Shown here: piece after piece, positions 1 to 11,640 of the stretch | Numbering within the stretch: position 1 is the first letter of the stretch | How the letters are laid out: each line of letters starts with the position of its first letter | Source: Saposhnikovia divaricata | Taxonomy: Eukaryota; Streptophyta; Magnoliopsida; Apiales; Apiaceae | Direction: 5' to 3' | DNA: 64,000 nt | Assembly: GCA_036435485.1 (NCBI GenBank) | Contig: CM071600.1 | Span: 116,304,046 to 116,368,045, forward strand | The notes under the pieces: model-generated | The model's database searches: none | What the model was told of the DNA's origin: nothing | Seen by the model: the letters and a program-made list of their open reading frames with translations, nothing else | Translations under genes and position numbers: made by a program

Positions 1-524
1 TCGTGTTCATTTGGGGTGGAGATTTTGCTTAGATGCCAGTATATAAAGTAGAGAATCCCTGTAAGTACCGGGGTTATAAGCTCGTAGGGAAAAAGCTTTA
101 TCAGGTGGGCATTTGGGCCCCGGACCGGGAATCATTTCATGAAGAGGGATAGGCTGTACCGGAAGAATAGTAAGTCGAGTTTTAACTTGGCTTGTGTTCT
201 TTCATGTTTTGACCCGTGCTTTACTTGTTTGTGGTTTATTCCTATGGTTTGGTTTCTCGGTCTATGTGTTAAATGGACTTTCTTGATTTTTGATGCAGTT
301 ATACTCTCAGAAGACATGGCACAAAGGCAAATTTTATGTAGAAACGAAAGGTCAAGGAACAGATTGAAGGAGATCCTTGCCATCCTGGCGATGGTGTTTG
401 AGGAGAAAGATGAGAATCGTCGAAAATAGGCGAGAACCAAGATGGGGGAAAGCTTAGTGGTGAACATGAGTGATGATGTCCCAGAGGAGATCGGGGGAAA
501 GAATCTGCACTTATTGAAGTCGGT
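1..524. other. Unassigned left edge, possibly the 3' end of an old retroelement
   Basis: No domain is recognised. An open frame of about 43 codons runs from 300 to 428 after a plausible splice acceptor (TGATGCAG ending at 298), but its product (start MAQRQILCRN) matches nothing I know. The stretch stops exactly where an LTR-like start (TGTAATATCCCC) appears at 525, so it may be the 3' internal end of an eroded retrotransposon. That is an inference from position only. Confidence 0.2.
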
Positions 525-767
525 TGTAATATCCCCAATTTTTGTACTAAAAAAAATACCTAAATGAATAGTAGGGGTGTTCATCAAACCGCACATACCG
601 CGAAAACCGCCCGCACCGCACCACACCGCACCGCGAAGCGTGATTTTTATTTTTCGTGGTGCGGTTGCGGTTTAAAATCTTGACAAACCGCGCGGTGCGG
701 TGTGGGTTGCGGTTTGGAATTTCAGTCACGCGGTTCAAACCGCACCGCACCGCAATATTTAATAATA

Positions 768-798
<31 letters not shown>

Positions 799-2640
799 GT
801 TATAAGTCTATCAGTGGTGAGTCTATTTAAATTAACAGGTCAAGTCCAAACTTATTAATAATACTAAAAAGCTAAATATGTTAATACGTCACGGTGAAGT
901 ATTTATTACATTATATATATTAATTCATCCTTTATTTACTTTCATATTATACAAAAAACTAGCTTAATTATTATAAATTTAGTAATATAGATTACCAGCA
1001 TGTTTTTATTTTTAATTATAGGCTGATATGATTGGCTGAAGATTAACTAAATAAACAAGCAATGTACATTAAATTCTCAAGATATGCTTTGATGTTCGAG
1101 TTATTATGTTAGTACGTCCTAAGAGTTTGAGGCACCAACTGCAAAATAAAATAACAAAATCATATGTAGGTATAAATTACATAAAAATGAGTGAAGAAAA
1201 TCAAATTACTGAGAATTTAATTCATATTATCAAAAAAATTATTTATTTCATTTAATAATTAATATTATCAATTTTTAAATGTATAAACCGCACCGCACCG
1301 CACCGCGTTTTCGTGGTGTGGTTTTTGCGGTTTTTGTATTACGTGGTGCGGTCGCGGTTTGGAATTTTGTTCAAACCGCATGCGCGGTTTGGTTTGCGGT
1401 TTGAGGAAAAAACCGCACCGCCCGCACCGCGAACACCCCTAATGAATAGTAACTTTGCTGTTTTAGAAAAATTTTCAAATCACCCTATACACTGGTCGGG
1501 AAATGGATATTTCAGAATTGTAATATTGTTGTACTATATAAATGAGTGTGTGTAAGCACTATCGGATTTCGAAGATTCCATTTTTACTTTTATTATGAAT
1601 TTAAAGAGAATTAAGGAATACGTTAATTTGACCAAGACTCGGAGGTTCAATAAATTAGAAATTCCACGAATATGCATTAAACTGAAGTACTAAGAGATCA
1701 AGGACATCCATCATAAACTTTGTGCAACAAAACGTTTTAGGAATCGTTCGGACATTACAACGAGATTAAGTGGTAGACCGAATACGTAACAAATCGTGAT
1801 TAAACAAATAAATAAACGCATGGGACAAGCTTGGTGACCAAGGTAACAACTTAATAGCATCCATGTGAATGCAAAGCAAGAAATCACATGTGGTTTAACA
1901 CCTTATCCTTTCTTAATCACTTAAATAATTAACCCATGTCCAAGGGTTTGGTTGTGTTTTAGTGGATTATATGAGTAGATGTTGGATTTGACTTTGGTTG
2001 TGAAGGTGATGGTTTGGTTGAGATGTTAAGTAGGTTATGATGATGGATTGGTTGGATTGGATGTTGTTTGGGTGTGGTCAAGAAATGGAAATCTCTTGTT
2101 TATAGCCGTAGTAATGGCGACATATTGTTGACACGGTTTTAAGCAGCAAATCTGGATAAAACCAACTGTAAGACGTAACCACTGACCATGTTTACACAGA
2201 GCTCGATTCGTAGTTCGTTTCGACGCGAAAATCGTGTCGATCCGATTTACGATTTAAGAGTTATGAGCATTTTAGTGAAAGTGGTTCGGAAAAAACCAAA
2301 CTGCACCATTGTACCAACTTTGAGACTATGATCGGACCATGTAAAAACCATAATAAATTATGAGCCTATGAGGAATAGACAGTAAGGAAGTCTTACAAAA
2401 AGGTTTTGTGTTAAAATGATTAATTTCCGATTTTATAAAAATGTGTAAGCCGAGGTTGCGCAAGTAGAAACCCTTAAGGGGATGACTTGAAAATGGATTT
2501 GAAAACGATTAAGTTAGTTTGGTTTCTAGAGCGGATTATGGACTGAACTTTCAACTTAAAATTACATCAGAATGATTAGATTACAATTTTAGGTCATATT
2601 TTACGTCATGATAAATGAAGAACTTCTAGAATCAAACATA
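525..2640 (+). repeat. Eroded Ty3-type LTR remnant, interrupted by a hAT element
   Basis: The start TGTAATATCCCCAATTTTTG resembles the starts of the better preserved LTRs further right (TGTAAGAACCC...). After the hAT insertion the sequence keeps landmarks in the same order as the Tekay and LARD LTRs: a TATAGCCGTAGTAATG segment near 2103 (TATAGCCGTCGTAATG in the LARD LTR) and TTTTATAAAAATG at 2431-2443, followed by a GCGCAAG-like stretch. No coding capacity is seen. The right limit is approximate. No second LTR or target duplication is visible, so it could be a solo or truncated LTR. Confidence 0.45.
572..1441. mobile_element. Non-autonomous hAT element (MITE-like, 870 bp)
   Basis: Perfect 11-bp terminal inverted repeats, TAGGGGTGTTC at 572-582 and GAACACCCCTA at 1431-1441, are flanked by a perfect 8-bp target duplication ATGAATAG at 564-571 and 1442-1449. 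An 8-bp duplication is the hAT signature. Both subterminal regions are packed with inverted copies of CCGCACCGCACC/GCGGTGCGGT (594-755 and 1287-1430), the kind of clustered short motif that hAT transposases bind. The core is AT-rich with an (AT)n tract at 766-798. It has no transposase frame, so it depends on a transposase made elsewhere. The short ORFs across its ends are by-products of the GC-rich repeats. Confidence 0.9.
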
Positions 2641-3218
2641 ATACATAAGAATAAGGCCAAAGTCATCAAACTTTAAATATTATATAGAATCCTGAATATT
2701 GAATTTAATGTTCTATCCATCTAACTTAAAATGTAGAGCAAATCCAACAACATTTGCAAGAAACAATTGAAAAACTGAGCAACGAAATTATACAAATGAT
2801 GAAAGTTCTAAGATGACATGTTTTCTAGTTTTCATATGATTTAGGCCCATTTGTAATTTGGGCTTCATTATTTATTTTTAAATGTTGGGTCAAAATCATC
2901 TTTTTTTATTAAGAAGGCCCATGTAACACTTAAACAGAATATATAGAGCAAACACGATAATGATAATCTTTTTAAAAAATTATTATGCTATGTTATCTGT
3001 AATATAATATAATTTCTTTTTGATAAAAAGATACCGTGAATACATTTTTTTATTTCTTGTAAATAGGATAAGTAGCCACACACCATCATAGAATCTCAAC
3101 CGCTCCATCATATTCCAGTGACTTTCTCAATAAAAAACTAGCCTCTCTGTTCTTATTTCAGGCAAAAATAATAAAATCTTTGTTGTTACCAAATTTCTTC
3201 ATCAACTAACAAAAATTA
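2641..3218 (+). promoter_or_regulatory. AT-rich upstream region of the WIYLD gene
   Basis: No reading frame or repeat of note. The last 170 bp before the ATG at 3219 are the likely promoter and 5' UTR. AT-rich TATA-like stretches occur near 3001-3015 and a pyrimidine-rich leader lies at 3120-3200. No specific operator can be assigned. Transcription start is not determinable from sequence alone. Confidence 0.3.
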
Positions 3219-4572
3219 ATGGCACCAAAAAGAGTAATCGGATTTCGATTTCTGATTCGTTTTCTTCGAATTTCTTGTTTGTAAATTTTAATACTAATGT
3301 AAGGTTTTTACAGGCCGGTCAAATGAGGAGGGACGCTGCAATGGATGCTATGCGTTTAATTGGATTTAAGGATAGTCTAATTAGAAGAAAAATTAATGAG
3401 CTACTCAAGGTTTTCATTCTTAGTTATTTTTTAACAAAAATATTTTTGTAGTGTTGTGGTTGCGATTTGCAAATTAATTGATTTTGTCATCCCGATACGG
3501 TTGACAACACATTTTTTGGTAGCTTCTTTGCTTTATTGTCATTGTACTTTTTTTGGTTATTAATTTTGTTATCCAAAAAGGCTGACGGTGCACTATGTTG
3601 GCTTCTGGATTGATTAATACGAGTGTTTATAGATTCAATATCTTAGAGAACTGTTTATGCCTTTTTTGGTAATGAACTTTGTTGTATTCTTGTTTTATTT
3701 ATTTTTATTTTAATAGATACAAAATTTGAATACTTGATCTATTTTCCTAAAGGGGCTACCATCGGAGTTTGTTGAATGCTTGATTGATTTATTTATGCAC
3801 TTGTAGTGTTTTTTCAATATAATTGAATTTTGATCGAAAAATGGCTAGTAGCACATTCTCTTGGTCATTTAAATTGATTAATTTTAGTGTTCTTACATTT
3901 GATCTTTGTTACACTTGTTTTTTCCAATTATAAAGGGCGGCACTTTGAGGGCCGATTGCCTTTTGTGGCAATATAATATAATCTTATTTTATAAGTAGGA
4001 ACCATAGATTGATCTTTAAAAAGGTAAATGTTGCACTACAAATGTGTAATTTTTAATGTTTTTGATTAGTACATATGAAAGTTTATGAATTTCTTATGTG
4101 TTGATTTACTTTTCGGAGCATATGAATGTTTGAATTTCTTATGTGTTGATTTACTTTTTTGGGTTAGGTTTATGGTAGAGACAATTGGGCCTTTATCGAG
4201 GCAGATGGTTATAAGATCTTGATCGAGACTATGCTTGAGTTAAATGATTTGGAAGAACCTGAACGAAACCTTGGGAATGATATTGAAAATCGGCATTACT
4301 CGGATGACAACAGTGTCATCGAAATTCCAGATCAAGAAAATTTCACAGATCTTCAGACCGACCATACGATAACTAATCATCTAGAAAATCAGGAAGACAC
4401 ACAACATATCACTGAGTCAGAGGTTGTATCCGTTCAAGAAATGCAAGAGCAAGTGCTACCAGCTGAAGATGGTGAACTTGCATCTGACATTCCAAGACGT
4501 AAACCATGTTTTGGTTGGATCAGTGATGGCGAAGATGACGAGCTTGTCATTTTGGAGAGATCTAACCAATGA
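3219..4572 (+). CDS. Small WIYLD-domain protein, three exons
   Basis: Exons 3219-3233, 3314-3409 and 4168-4572; introns 3234-3313 (80 bp) and 3410-4167 (758 bp) are both GT-AG and phase 0. The product is 171 residues. Residues 10-62 fit the plant WIYLD domain (seen at the N-terminus of SUVR histone methyltransferases and in short stand-alone plant proteins): an AMDAMRLIGF helix, a NELLKVYG segment, the conserved Trp in NWAFIE (Trp44) and a YKILIETMLE helix. Residues 63-146 are acidic and Gln/Ser-rich, probably disordered. The C-terminus from residue 147 (RRKPCFGWISDGEDDE) resembles the tail I recall for short family members. There is no SET domain. The domain is described as ubiquitin-binding, so a chromatin role is inferred only. 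The start was chosen because MAPKR plus splicing gives one continuous frame. Intron 2 ends with a duplicated block of about 30 bp (near 4086 and 4132). This is the only intact-looking host gene in the window. Confidence 0.72.
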
Positions 4573-4900
4573 CTTCTGTAGTGCAATTACTTTCGGATGT
4601 CTATGCAAACCTTGATTAGTATCATAAGTTCCAATATATAAGTAAAACGAAGTGGTGTACTGTAATTTGGGTTTGTTACCGTAAATGGCGGTAATAATGA
4701 AATTCATATTTCCAATTTATGACGTTGATAAGTCTCTTAAAAGAACAAGGTCTGGGAGTGTTTACGTGACCATGGTGGTTGATCTTGTGCCATCATATGA
4801 GCCTGTGGAGATCATGATTGATGCTTTGGGATTTGAATTTGATTCTGGTGGGAAGTCATATTCTGTTTCCTGTGTCATGTGGTACGATACAAAATAGAAT
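4573..4900 (+). other. 3' flank of the WIYLD gene with a 70-codon open frame of unknown status
   Basis: The proximal part is the likely 3' UTR. A 70-codon frame (4685-4897, start MAVIMKFIFP, end SCVMWYDTK) has a fairly normal residue mix, but I recognise no family and see no splice link to the gene upstream. It may be UTR sequence or an old gene fragment. Confidence 0.25.
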
Positions 4901-5323
4901 TGTTACTTATTATATAATTATATATTTGACTTACAAGTTTTTACCTTTCACTTGAAAGGGTTTTTCTTGCTTTAAGAACTTAGGATTTTATTTTTCAAGT
5001 TGGATCAGGATTTTGATGGGTTTCCTAGTTGGGTTCAGTTATTAGCTAAATTCCTAGCTGATATTGAATTTCTTTTAGATTCCTATCTGAATAAGGGTTG
5101 AATAAGGTTATTTATGTAGCCTATAAATACTCTTGTCTTGTAATCTTTTGGGGGACGATATTGATACTATAATTTTGGATATTCGATAGCTTTGAGAATC
5201 GAATTCAGGAGTGAATTCAGAGTTTGAGTTTTGTTTCTCCATTCGGAGATTCAGAGTTAGAGTTTTGTTTCTCCTTCTTCGGAGATACAGAGTTTACTTT
5301 ATATTCATCTTTACTACATATTA
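4901..5323 (+). repeat. Probable Ty1/copia LTR fragment with a TATA box
   Basis: CTATAAATAC at 5121-5130 followed by TCTTGTCTTGTAATC is typical of the promoter and transcript start of many plant copia LTRs. Downstream lie duplicated TTGTTTCTCC...TCGGAGAT segments (5231-5288). The stretch is cut at 5323, where the Sirevirus LTR begins. Its left end and orientation are inferred; no element body or partner LTR is seen. Confidence 0.35.
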
Positions 5324-6644
5324 TGTTGAGTATTGAACACACACGAGAATACAGAGGGGGGGTGAATGTATTCTCAAACTTTTCTTCTGATAAGTGTTTT
5401 AGGTGAAGGTTGTTTTAAAGGTTTGAATCTGGTTGTGTAACAGAGTGTGTGTTTGTGCTTAACAGATTATGTAAGTGCGGAATATAAACACAAGAACACG
5501 ATATCACTTTAATCTAATATTATATTAGATAAAGATTTGCTACAATCTGTGAATACAAATGTTAGTATTCTCAGCTTCTTTCTCAGAGAGATATTACTTG
5601 TAAGAACTATAGATCACTCTGTTTGATACTTGCTCAATAAGTAGGGTTGTTCACTTATATCACGTGAACAACTTGCTTACAACAAATAAGGTAGCAAACA
5701 AATTCACTTTTTAATGTGTCTATCCTATTTGAGTAAACATCCAAACTGCTACAAATTTGACTTCTTAGAACTCTGTTCAGATCCACTTCTTTAGCTCTTT
5801 GTCTCTTGTACTATCTCTCCAAGCTTCTTTGTAGGCTTTCCAACGTGCTTTACAGTATGTGGTCCATAAAGCGTCTTGGCTTGTTGCAGGTTTCTGACTT
5901 GTACAATTCTTCAGTATTTTGTCTCCAAGATTGTATTCGAGAAGTAACTCTATTGGTGATTCGAGAACTAGAATTGGCTTAATTGATAACTCTGAGTTCT
6001 CGAATACTGTTGAGCTGACATATCGAATCACTTCTCGAATAAGTCTTTTCTCCAGGAATCCTTGAGATATCGAATAGAGCATTTTACTTATCGAATCCCT
6101 GAGATATCGAATAGCTTCTTTAGTCCTTGAGATATCGAATGTAGCTTTGACTTATTGACTCTTAGAGAACTCGAATGATGCTTTGACTTGTTGACTTCTT
6201 GAGTTCTCGAATAGAGTATTAGACATGTCGAATCTCTGAGTTCTCGAATGAGGCTTTGACTAGTTGACCTCCAGAGATATCGAATAGTGTCTTTTGAGAT
6301 ATCGAATTCCTGATTTCTCTAATGCTAGACTTCTCGAATATAACAAACATACTTCTCGAATTGGTACTTAGGCAAATCTTCGTTCTCCAAATTCCAACTG
6401 TGTTTATTTTGACAGTCTTGGTCTTCAAGCTTGAGGCATGATCCTTGGAACTTCTTTCAAGCATTATTCTCTGACTTTAATTACAGTTACACAGGTAGAA
6501 TTTGATGCCTGTTATAAGTACTACAACAAGTAGAACTCTACAACTAGTGGTTCCCTCAGTTAAGAGGTCATGTAGGTAATGCAAAGCATTACAAACAATT
6601 AGGCTTGTTATTAGATGTATACAGGCATGCCTCTGTGATGCACA
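5324..6644 (-). repeat. 3' LTR of the Sirevirus-like Ty1/copia element
   Basis: On the minus strand the LTR runs from TGTGCATCAC (6644) to ...CTCAACA (5324), so it has TG...CA ends. It starts directly after a G-rich polypurine tract. Length is about 1.32 kb, normal for Sireviruses. The inner part carries a dense array of TTCGAGAA and GATATCGAAT motifs (separate entry). The likely left copy of the 5-bp target duplication is TATTA at 5319-5323; its partner is outside the window. ORFs within it (5777-6082, 6219-6464) are accidental. Confidence 0.7.
5930..6365 (-). repeat. Array of TTCTCGAAT / GATATCGAAT motifs in the Sirevirus LTR
   Basis: About twenty occurrences of TCGAA or TCGAG cores lie within 430 bp, mostly as TTCTCGAAT or GAGATATCGAAT, spaced irregularly at 15-45 bp with GCTTTGACTTGTTGAC-like spacers. 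Read along the element (minus strand) the core is ATTCGAGAA. Clustered palindrome-like motifs in LTRs and flanking non-coding regions are a reported Sirevirus trait; these particular words are read directly here. Confidence 0.7.
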
Positions 6645-6656
6645 ATCTCCCCCAAA
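6645..6656 (-). other. Polypurine tract of the Sirevirus-like element
   Basis: The minus-strand sequence TTTGGGGGAGAT abuts the LTR start. This matches the Sirevirus-type polypurine tract that primes plus-strand DNA synthesis, and it fixes the LTR boundary and the element's orientation. Confidence 0.75.
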
Positions 6657-6791
6657 TTGTGAGTAAGACCCCTAGTCACAATTTCCTATCTGATAACAAG
6701 CCTATCATACATAAAGATAAAACTTGAAAATTACAGGTATGTAACTTGATTGAAAATACAAAGAGGCATCCTTACAAGTTATGAAGAATTA

Positions 6792-8931
6792 CTAGCCATA
6801 TCCTTTTGGATTCATCTCTTGAGCTTTGGCTTGCAGATTCTCATTTTTCTTCTTTTCTTCAGCTTCTTTATCTTTCTTCTTTGCATTTTCTTCCATAGCA
6901 AGAACAATGTCTTCTATAGCAGTGAGTTCCTCAATTAGAGGAGAGCCTGATAGATCTTTAAGAACTTCATTCAGCTATTTCTCAGAGTAGGAACTGATGT
7001 AGTCCATTCTAATCTTCACAGTTCTTCCATATTTCTTGTATTCAATAATGTAAGGATTATACTTGACTCTACACAGACCCATGGCTCTTAACTCATCAGC
7101 CTTAGCTTCCATAGCAGCAAACTCCTCCTCTTTTTTATTTAACAGCTCCTCACTTTTCTTTTTCCATTCTACCAGGTGATCTCTCTTCATCTTGACAAAG
7201 TCAATCAACTCCAGCTTCTATACTCTTTCCACTCTATTTTTAGAATCCAACATAGCAATAATCCTTTCTATATCATCTAGCTTACCCCAATGCTGACATG
7301 TCCCTTGCTTGAATTTCTTCTGTCTTCCATCAGTGTATTTAACTTCAAGGCAGTTATCAACAATGGCAACATGGTAGATTCTTTGATCCCATAGGAATTG
7401 CAGTTGGTCTTCATCAAAGTCATCATCTAGTGGTTGGAGTTTTAATCCTGGAATGATAGTTAGGGCCCTTGATTTAGATGGCTTCACTCTTCTTGCAGCA
7501 TGTTTGAATCTGATCTTTTTCACTTGGTTGCTTGGCAGAAACTTGTGACCTTTGCTGGTAGACCATTGTAGTACACCATTAGCAGTTTGCTTTTGGAAAC
7601 ATACAGATGGTTTTTTGATTTGCATCTTCTTCTCTCCTTGAGGTGGCAAAACAGTTACAGAGGCCATGGGTGTAGATTTTAGTAGGTCACTACTAACTGT
7701 ATTCACCCTAGACTTAGAGTCTTGTGTTGTAGTGAGGTTACAGCTAGTGATGCCTAGGGCTTGCTGTTTTCCACTTTTCCTCTCATAGACTTTGCCTTGG
7801 CCATCATCATCTTTCTTGTCTTTGCTATCCTTCTTCTTCTTGTCTTCATCACCCTTATCACTCCTGTGATGTCTTCTTCTCCCACCACTTTTGTCTTCAT
7901 CTTCATCATTCTTATTTCTTCTTCCTTTTGCTATTTCTAGAATCTCACCTGTGGCAATGAAGGTTCTGAGAATGTGCAATGCCTCTACTTCTTCACCAGT
8001 TCTTATCCCATTCTTCTTTTGTAATTTATCAATAATGTCAATGATAAGTCTGTGATTCTGGAGAGTGAGATCCTTAGGAATGACCAGTTGTTTGATATCC
8101 TCAATCCTTGTGCCAGATTGATAGATAATTGTTCTTGGATAAGTGCAAACTTCAGGCAACCTAGCTTGTTGGCCATTCCTCAGATCAGTATATAGGATAA
8201 CATCAATCTCTGTGAATTTTAGAGCCTTCAAGGTATCATAAGATAGATGCCATATTTTATTACTGGTCACCATCATAATCTCCTTGAGATAGATTTGATT
8301 TAGCTTCCTTGGAATCACTGTCAGATAATTGATTTGCTCTTTCAGACTCCTTCTGTACTCCAGTGTATCCCCTCCAACCTTTGCTTGTGAGACTTACAGA
8401 AACTTCAAGAAGGTAGCATCATGATAAGTTTCTGAATTTGCTACTTCTATCAGCTTGGCCTCAGTAACTACATCCACTTCAACTGGTTGATCTTCTTCAT
8501 TTCTGGAGGTTTTAGCTTGCTCAGTTGGCATAAATCCTGCGACCACTGTAGAGGTGATGGTTTGTTTTTGGCCACTTGGGGTAGTGATGTGTACAGGAGG
8601 TAGGGTGACAGTTGGTAGACAAGGTAGAGGAGCATTGAATTTGGCTTTGCCCTTGCCTTGAACATGAGAGGTTGTAGGTTTTGAGATTTTTGAATGACCA
8701 CCCTCAGAGATGATTATACCTTTCTCCCTAGGTCTCTCCTCTTTATTCCCCCCCTTAGGTTTTGAGCTCCTTAAGGTCCTCTTCTCCCCCTTAGGCTTGG
8801 TAGGAAGAGATGGGATTGACAGATTCTTCAGGTAGAGGGAGTCCCATGTGCTTCATCATAGCAGACAACATCAATTGTTGATGAAGAAGAACATCAGCTG
8901 TGGTGGTAGCTTGAGTGTCCAACTTCTCAGT
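6792..8931 (-). pseudogene. C-terminal part of the Sirevirus env-like ORF, interrupted
   Basis: This continues the frame of 20344-22950 across the Athila insertion: both sides of the TCAGT duplication read through in the same phase. The segment starts with the end of a coiled coil, then a Lys/Pro-rich linker, a charged Lys/Asp/Glu-rich block (around 7770-7930), and a C-terminal Lys/Glu-rich helix ending at the stop at 6792-6794. Breaks are one small frameshift near 8850, a TAA at about 8391, and TAGs at 7218 and 6975. All three stops are one C-to-T change from a Gln codon. Position after RNase H and before the LTR is where Sireviruses carry env-like ORFs. Membrane helices typical of a true envelope are not evident, so 'env-like' refers to position only. 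Confidence 0.6.
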
Positions 8932-10219
8932 TGTTAGTAGTATTTTTTGTTGTTCGTTCGCAGGGAAGGACTGAATGTAATATCAAGTTCAAGTATCTTA
9001 TCTCTTTACGTCTAGAAGTGTGTGAGAAAAATCTTTGGGTTTGTGTTTTAACTAAATTAACCAAGAACTAATTATAAACGCTAAGAATTGATTTTAAACT
9101 GAGATTCAAATATGTTGGAAAACAATCTAAGAACTGGGGTTCTTCACCTGGTTTCAATACATGCTCAATATTAATGTGATATCTGTGTTCCTACCTTGCT
9201 GAAAACAATTCTTCTAAAGTTATAATGTTCTTTTCCAAGATACAATATAGTGCTTACAGCTACACCTTAATTGACACTCCCGTGATACAATCAGAGTATA
9301 TCTATAAACTGTTAATTACCAAGAATTATATGTCTCACAATTCTCCTATTAATCTCCCGATCTAATATTCAAATTATGTCTGTTAAATCATGTACTAAGA
9401 TTGCAACTTCTCTCCCAAGCTTATTACAATCCCTAGAATACAATCAAAGGTTCATGACTCCCCTAATTGTGTTAAGATCTCATTAACAAATCAGCCAGGC
9501 AGAAAATCACATAATCAAGCATGCATGAATACCAAGGAATACTACCCAATCCTCAGATTAGAGAATTAGTTACGCATATTTAATAAAGAAAACATAATAA
9601 TAATGATAATGAATGAAAACATAATATTGAAGAAAGAATTGAATATCGAAAGTACCTTGATACGATTTACAGCTATGAATTGTTAGCTATGAATTGTTAT
9701 CTATGAATTGTTATAATTTACAATGGTAAGATGTGTTTAAATAGGCTCTACAAATCTTGCCCAGCAAGATATTACCTTCTATTACAATTAGAATTCAATT
9801 CAGGTATTAAAAATTGCCCAAAATACAATTAGAACTAGAAAAGGGCAAAACAGTAATTTTTCTGCTTCCATCTATCTGCTGGTCGTGCTTCCTGGGCCCA
9901 CCACACGCGGCCTGGTCGTGTGAAACCTATCCCATATTGTAGAAAATCTCTCAAGCTTCGCGTGGACTGTAAATGGGCTGAAAACGGACTTCTAGAACTC
10001 CAGATATGGCCCAAACAGTATAAGCTGCGCAGCCCTTCTCAAAAATCCGAATTTTAATTAATTAATTCTCCAAGAACGATAAAAGCATCAACTTTAATCA
10101 ACATTCTCGTAAATCTGCACAACTCAGCAAAACACATCAAAACTACAACAACTTGAGTCCAAAACAATCAATTTAAGCCAAACGGAGGCATTCCCAGTGG
10201 ATATAAAATCCACTTATCA
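8932..10219 (-). repeat. Athila-type 3' LTR
   Basis: 1288 bp with TGTTAGTAG...CTTATCA ends in plus orientation, matching 19051-20338 except for about one base. A triplicated (A/T)GCTATGAATTGTTA(T) motif sits at 9668-9715. It directly follows the polypurine tract at 10220-10232. No coding potential. Confidence 0.95.
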
Positions 10220-10232
10220 AACCCCCAAACTT
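10220..10232 (-). other. Polypurine tract of the Athila-type element
   Basis: On the minus strand the purine-rich run AGTTTGGGGGTT directly precedes the LTR start TGATAAGTGG. It is the expected plus-strand primer and confirms that the element reads right to left. Confidence 0.8.
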
Positions 10233-11640
10233 AAACTGATGCTTGTCCTCAAGCATAAACAATTACAACTAACTAACTAACTAGTACCATTTCCGTAGGT
10301 GATCACGGTTGCATTTGGCATATGCAACAAGCCCTTTAAACCCCTAGGCAGCCCCAGTGGACGAGTAAGGTCTCGTGAGGGCCTATAGCGAATGTACCCA
10401 CAAAATCCATTTAACCTAATGCAATGCAATGCATGAATGCAACTAATATGAAATATGCAACGATCCCCTTCAAACTAACCAAAACCAACTAACAAGCAAA
10501 TATCTCAAAGAATGCAACTAAATCCAAATAGAGCTCGACCAAGTTCTCGTATACTAACAATACATGACAGAAACGTGCGTGTGTGCAATGCTCATCAGAA
10601 ATACTCCCAAAACTAAGTCAAAAATCATACAAATCCTTCGCCAAGACAATCACAGGTTTATAAATAGAATAGACTGTAGACACTTCATAACCTCGAAACA
10701 CCTCCATCCTTATCCAAGGTAGACAGAAATTCATGCTTTATTACTAACTACTACAACACATATATACAATCATGCTTATTTAACCGTGCAATGGATGAGA
10801 CCCCGAAAGGCTTATACAATAATACCCATGTAGCGAGTGTTAGGTCAGTGGATCCCAGACTATAAAAGCCTTAGGTCACTAGGACTAAGTCCCCTCAGAC
10901 TTAATTACTCGAGTATTAAAGAGCTCACCCTGGTTAATTTTGCATATAAACAATTTATTGATTTTTTTTTTCTTTTTTTTTCTTTTTTTTTTCTGCTATC
11001 TGGAATGAGCCTTTCTCATTTCCAACCCTAGACTACTCATATAAATATGAGCCGGCTACTAGCCATTTGATACCTAGCCATTAACACTAAACAACTAGCA
11101 TGAAATTCCTGGTTTCCCCCAAACTTAGACTTTAGTGCTCCTACGCCATCAAGGGAATAACGAAAATTCTAAATATAATCAGGTGATTAAATCTCAAAGC
11201 ATCCAAACAAGCATGACCTCAACCTAGCCCAAAAGCACCCAATGAGACTGTGTAAAAATTTTGTTCCCGAAACACATAAGTCAATTTAATAAAAACTATA
11301 AATCAACCCTCTATTCATCATTACCACACTCAATTAGACATCTACCTATCAATTAGAATCAGCTCGTTCTAAGGGATCATGAAAAATGCATGCCATGAAA
11401 ATGCAACTAAAATGAACTCACATGGTATACAGAAATAAAAATAGAATGTCCTATATGAAACAAACGTAGATAACACGAACATACATGCATGAATTACTAC
11501 TACTAATATGCAAAACATAAAATCCTACATGAACACATATATACAACAACAACTACTAATCCCTCAAAACACCCCCAAACTTGAAAGATTCAATGTCCGC
11601 ATTGAATGGAAGTAAATACAAGGGATAGTAGAAAACATAC
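10233..11640 (-). other. 3' non-coding region of the Athila-type element
   Basis: About 1.4 kb between the env-like ORF and the polypurine tract, with no supported frame. It contains a T-tract at 10960-10995 (interrupted by C) and is AT-rich. Long untranslated 3' segments are usual in Athila elements. Confidence 0.6.

Noticed and set aside
5224..5406. 60-codon ORF spanning 5224-5406
   Set aside because: It crosses the boundary between the copia LTR fragment and the Sirevirus LTR at 5323/5324, so it is accidental.
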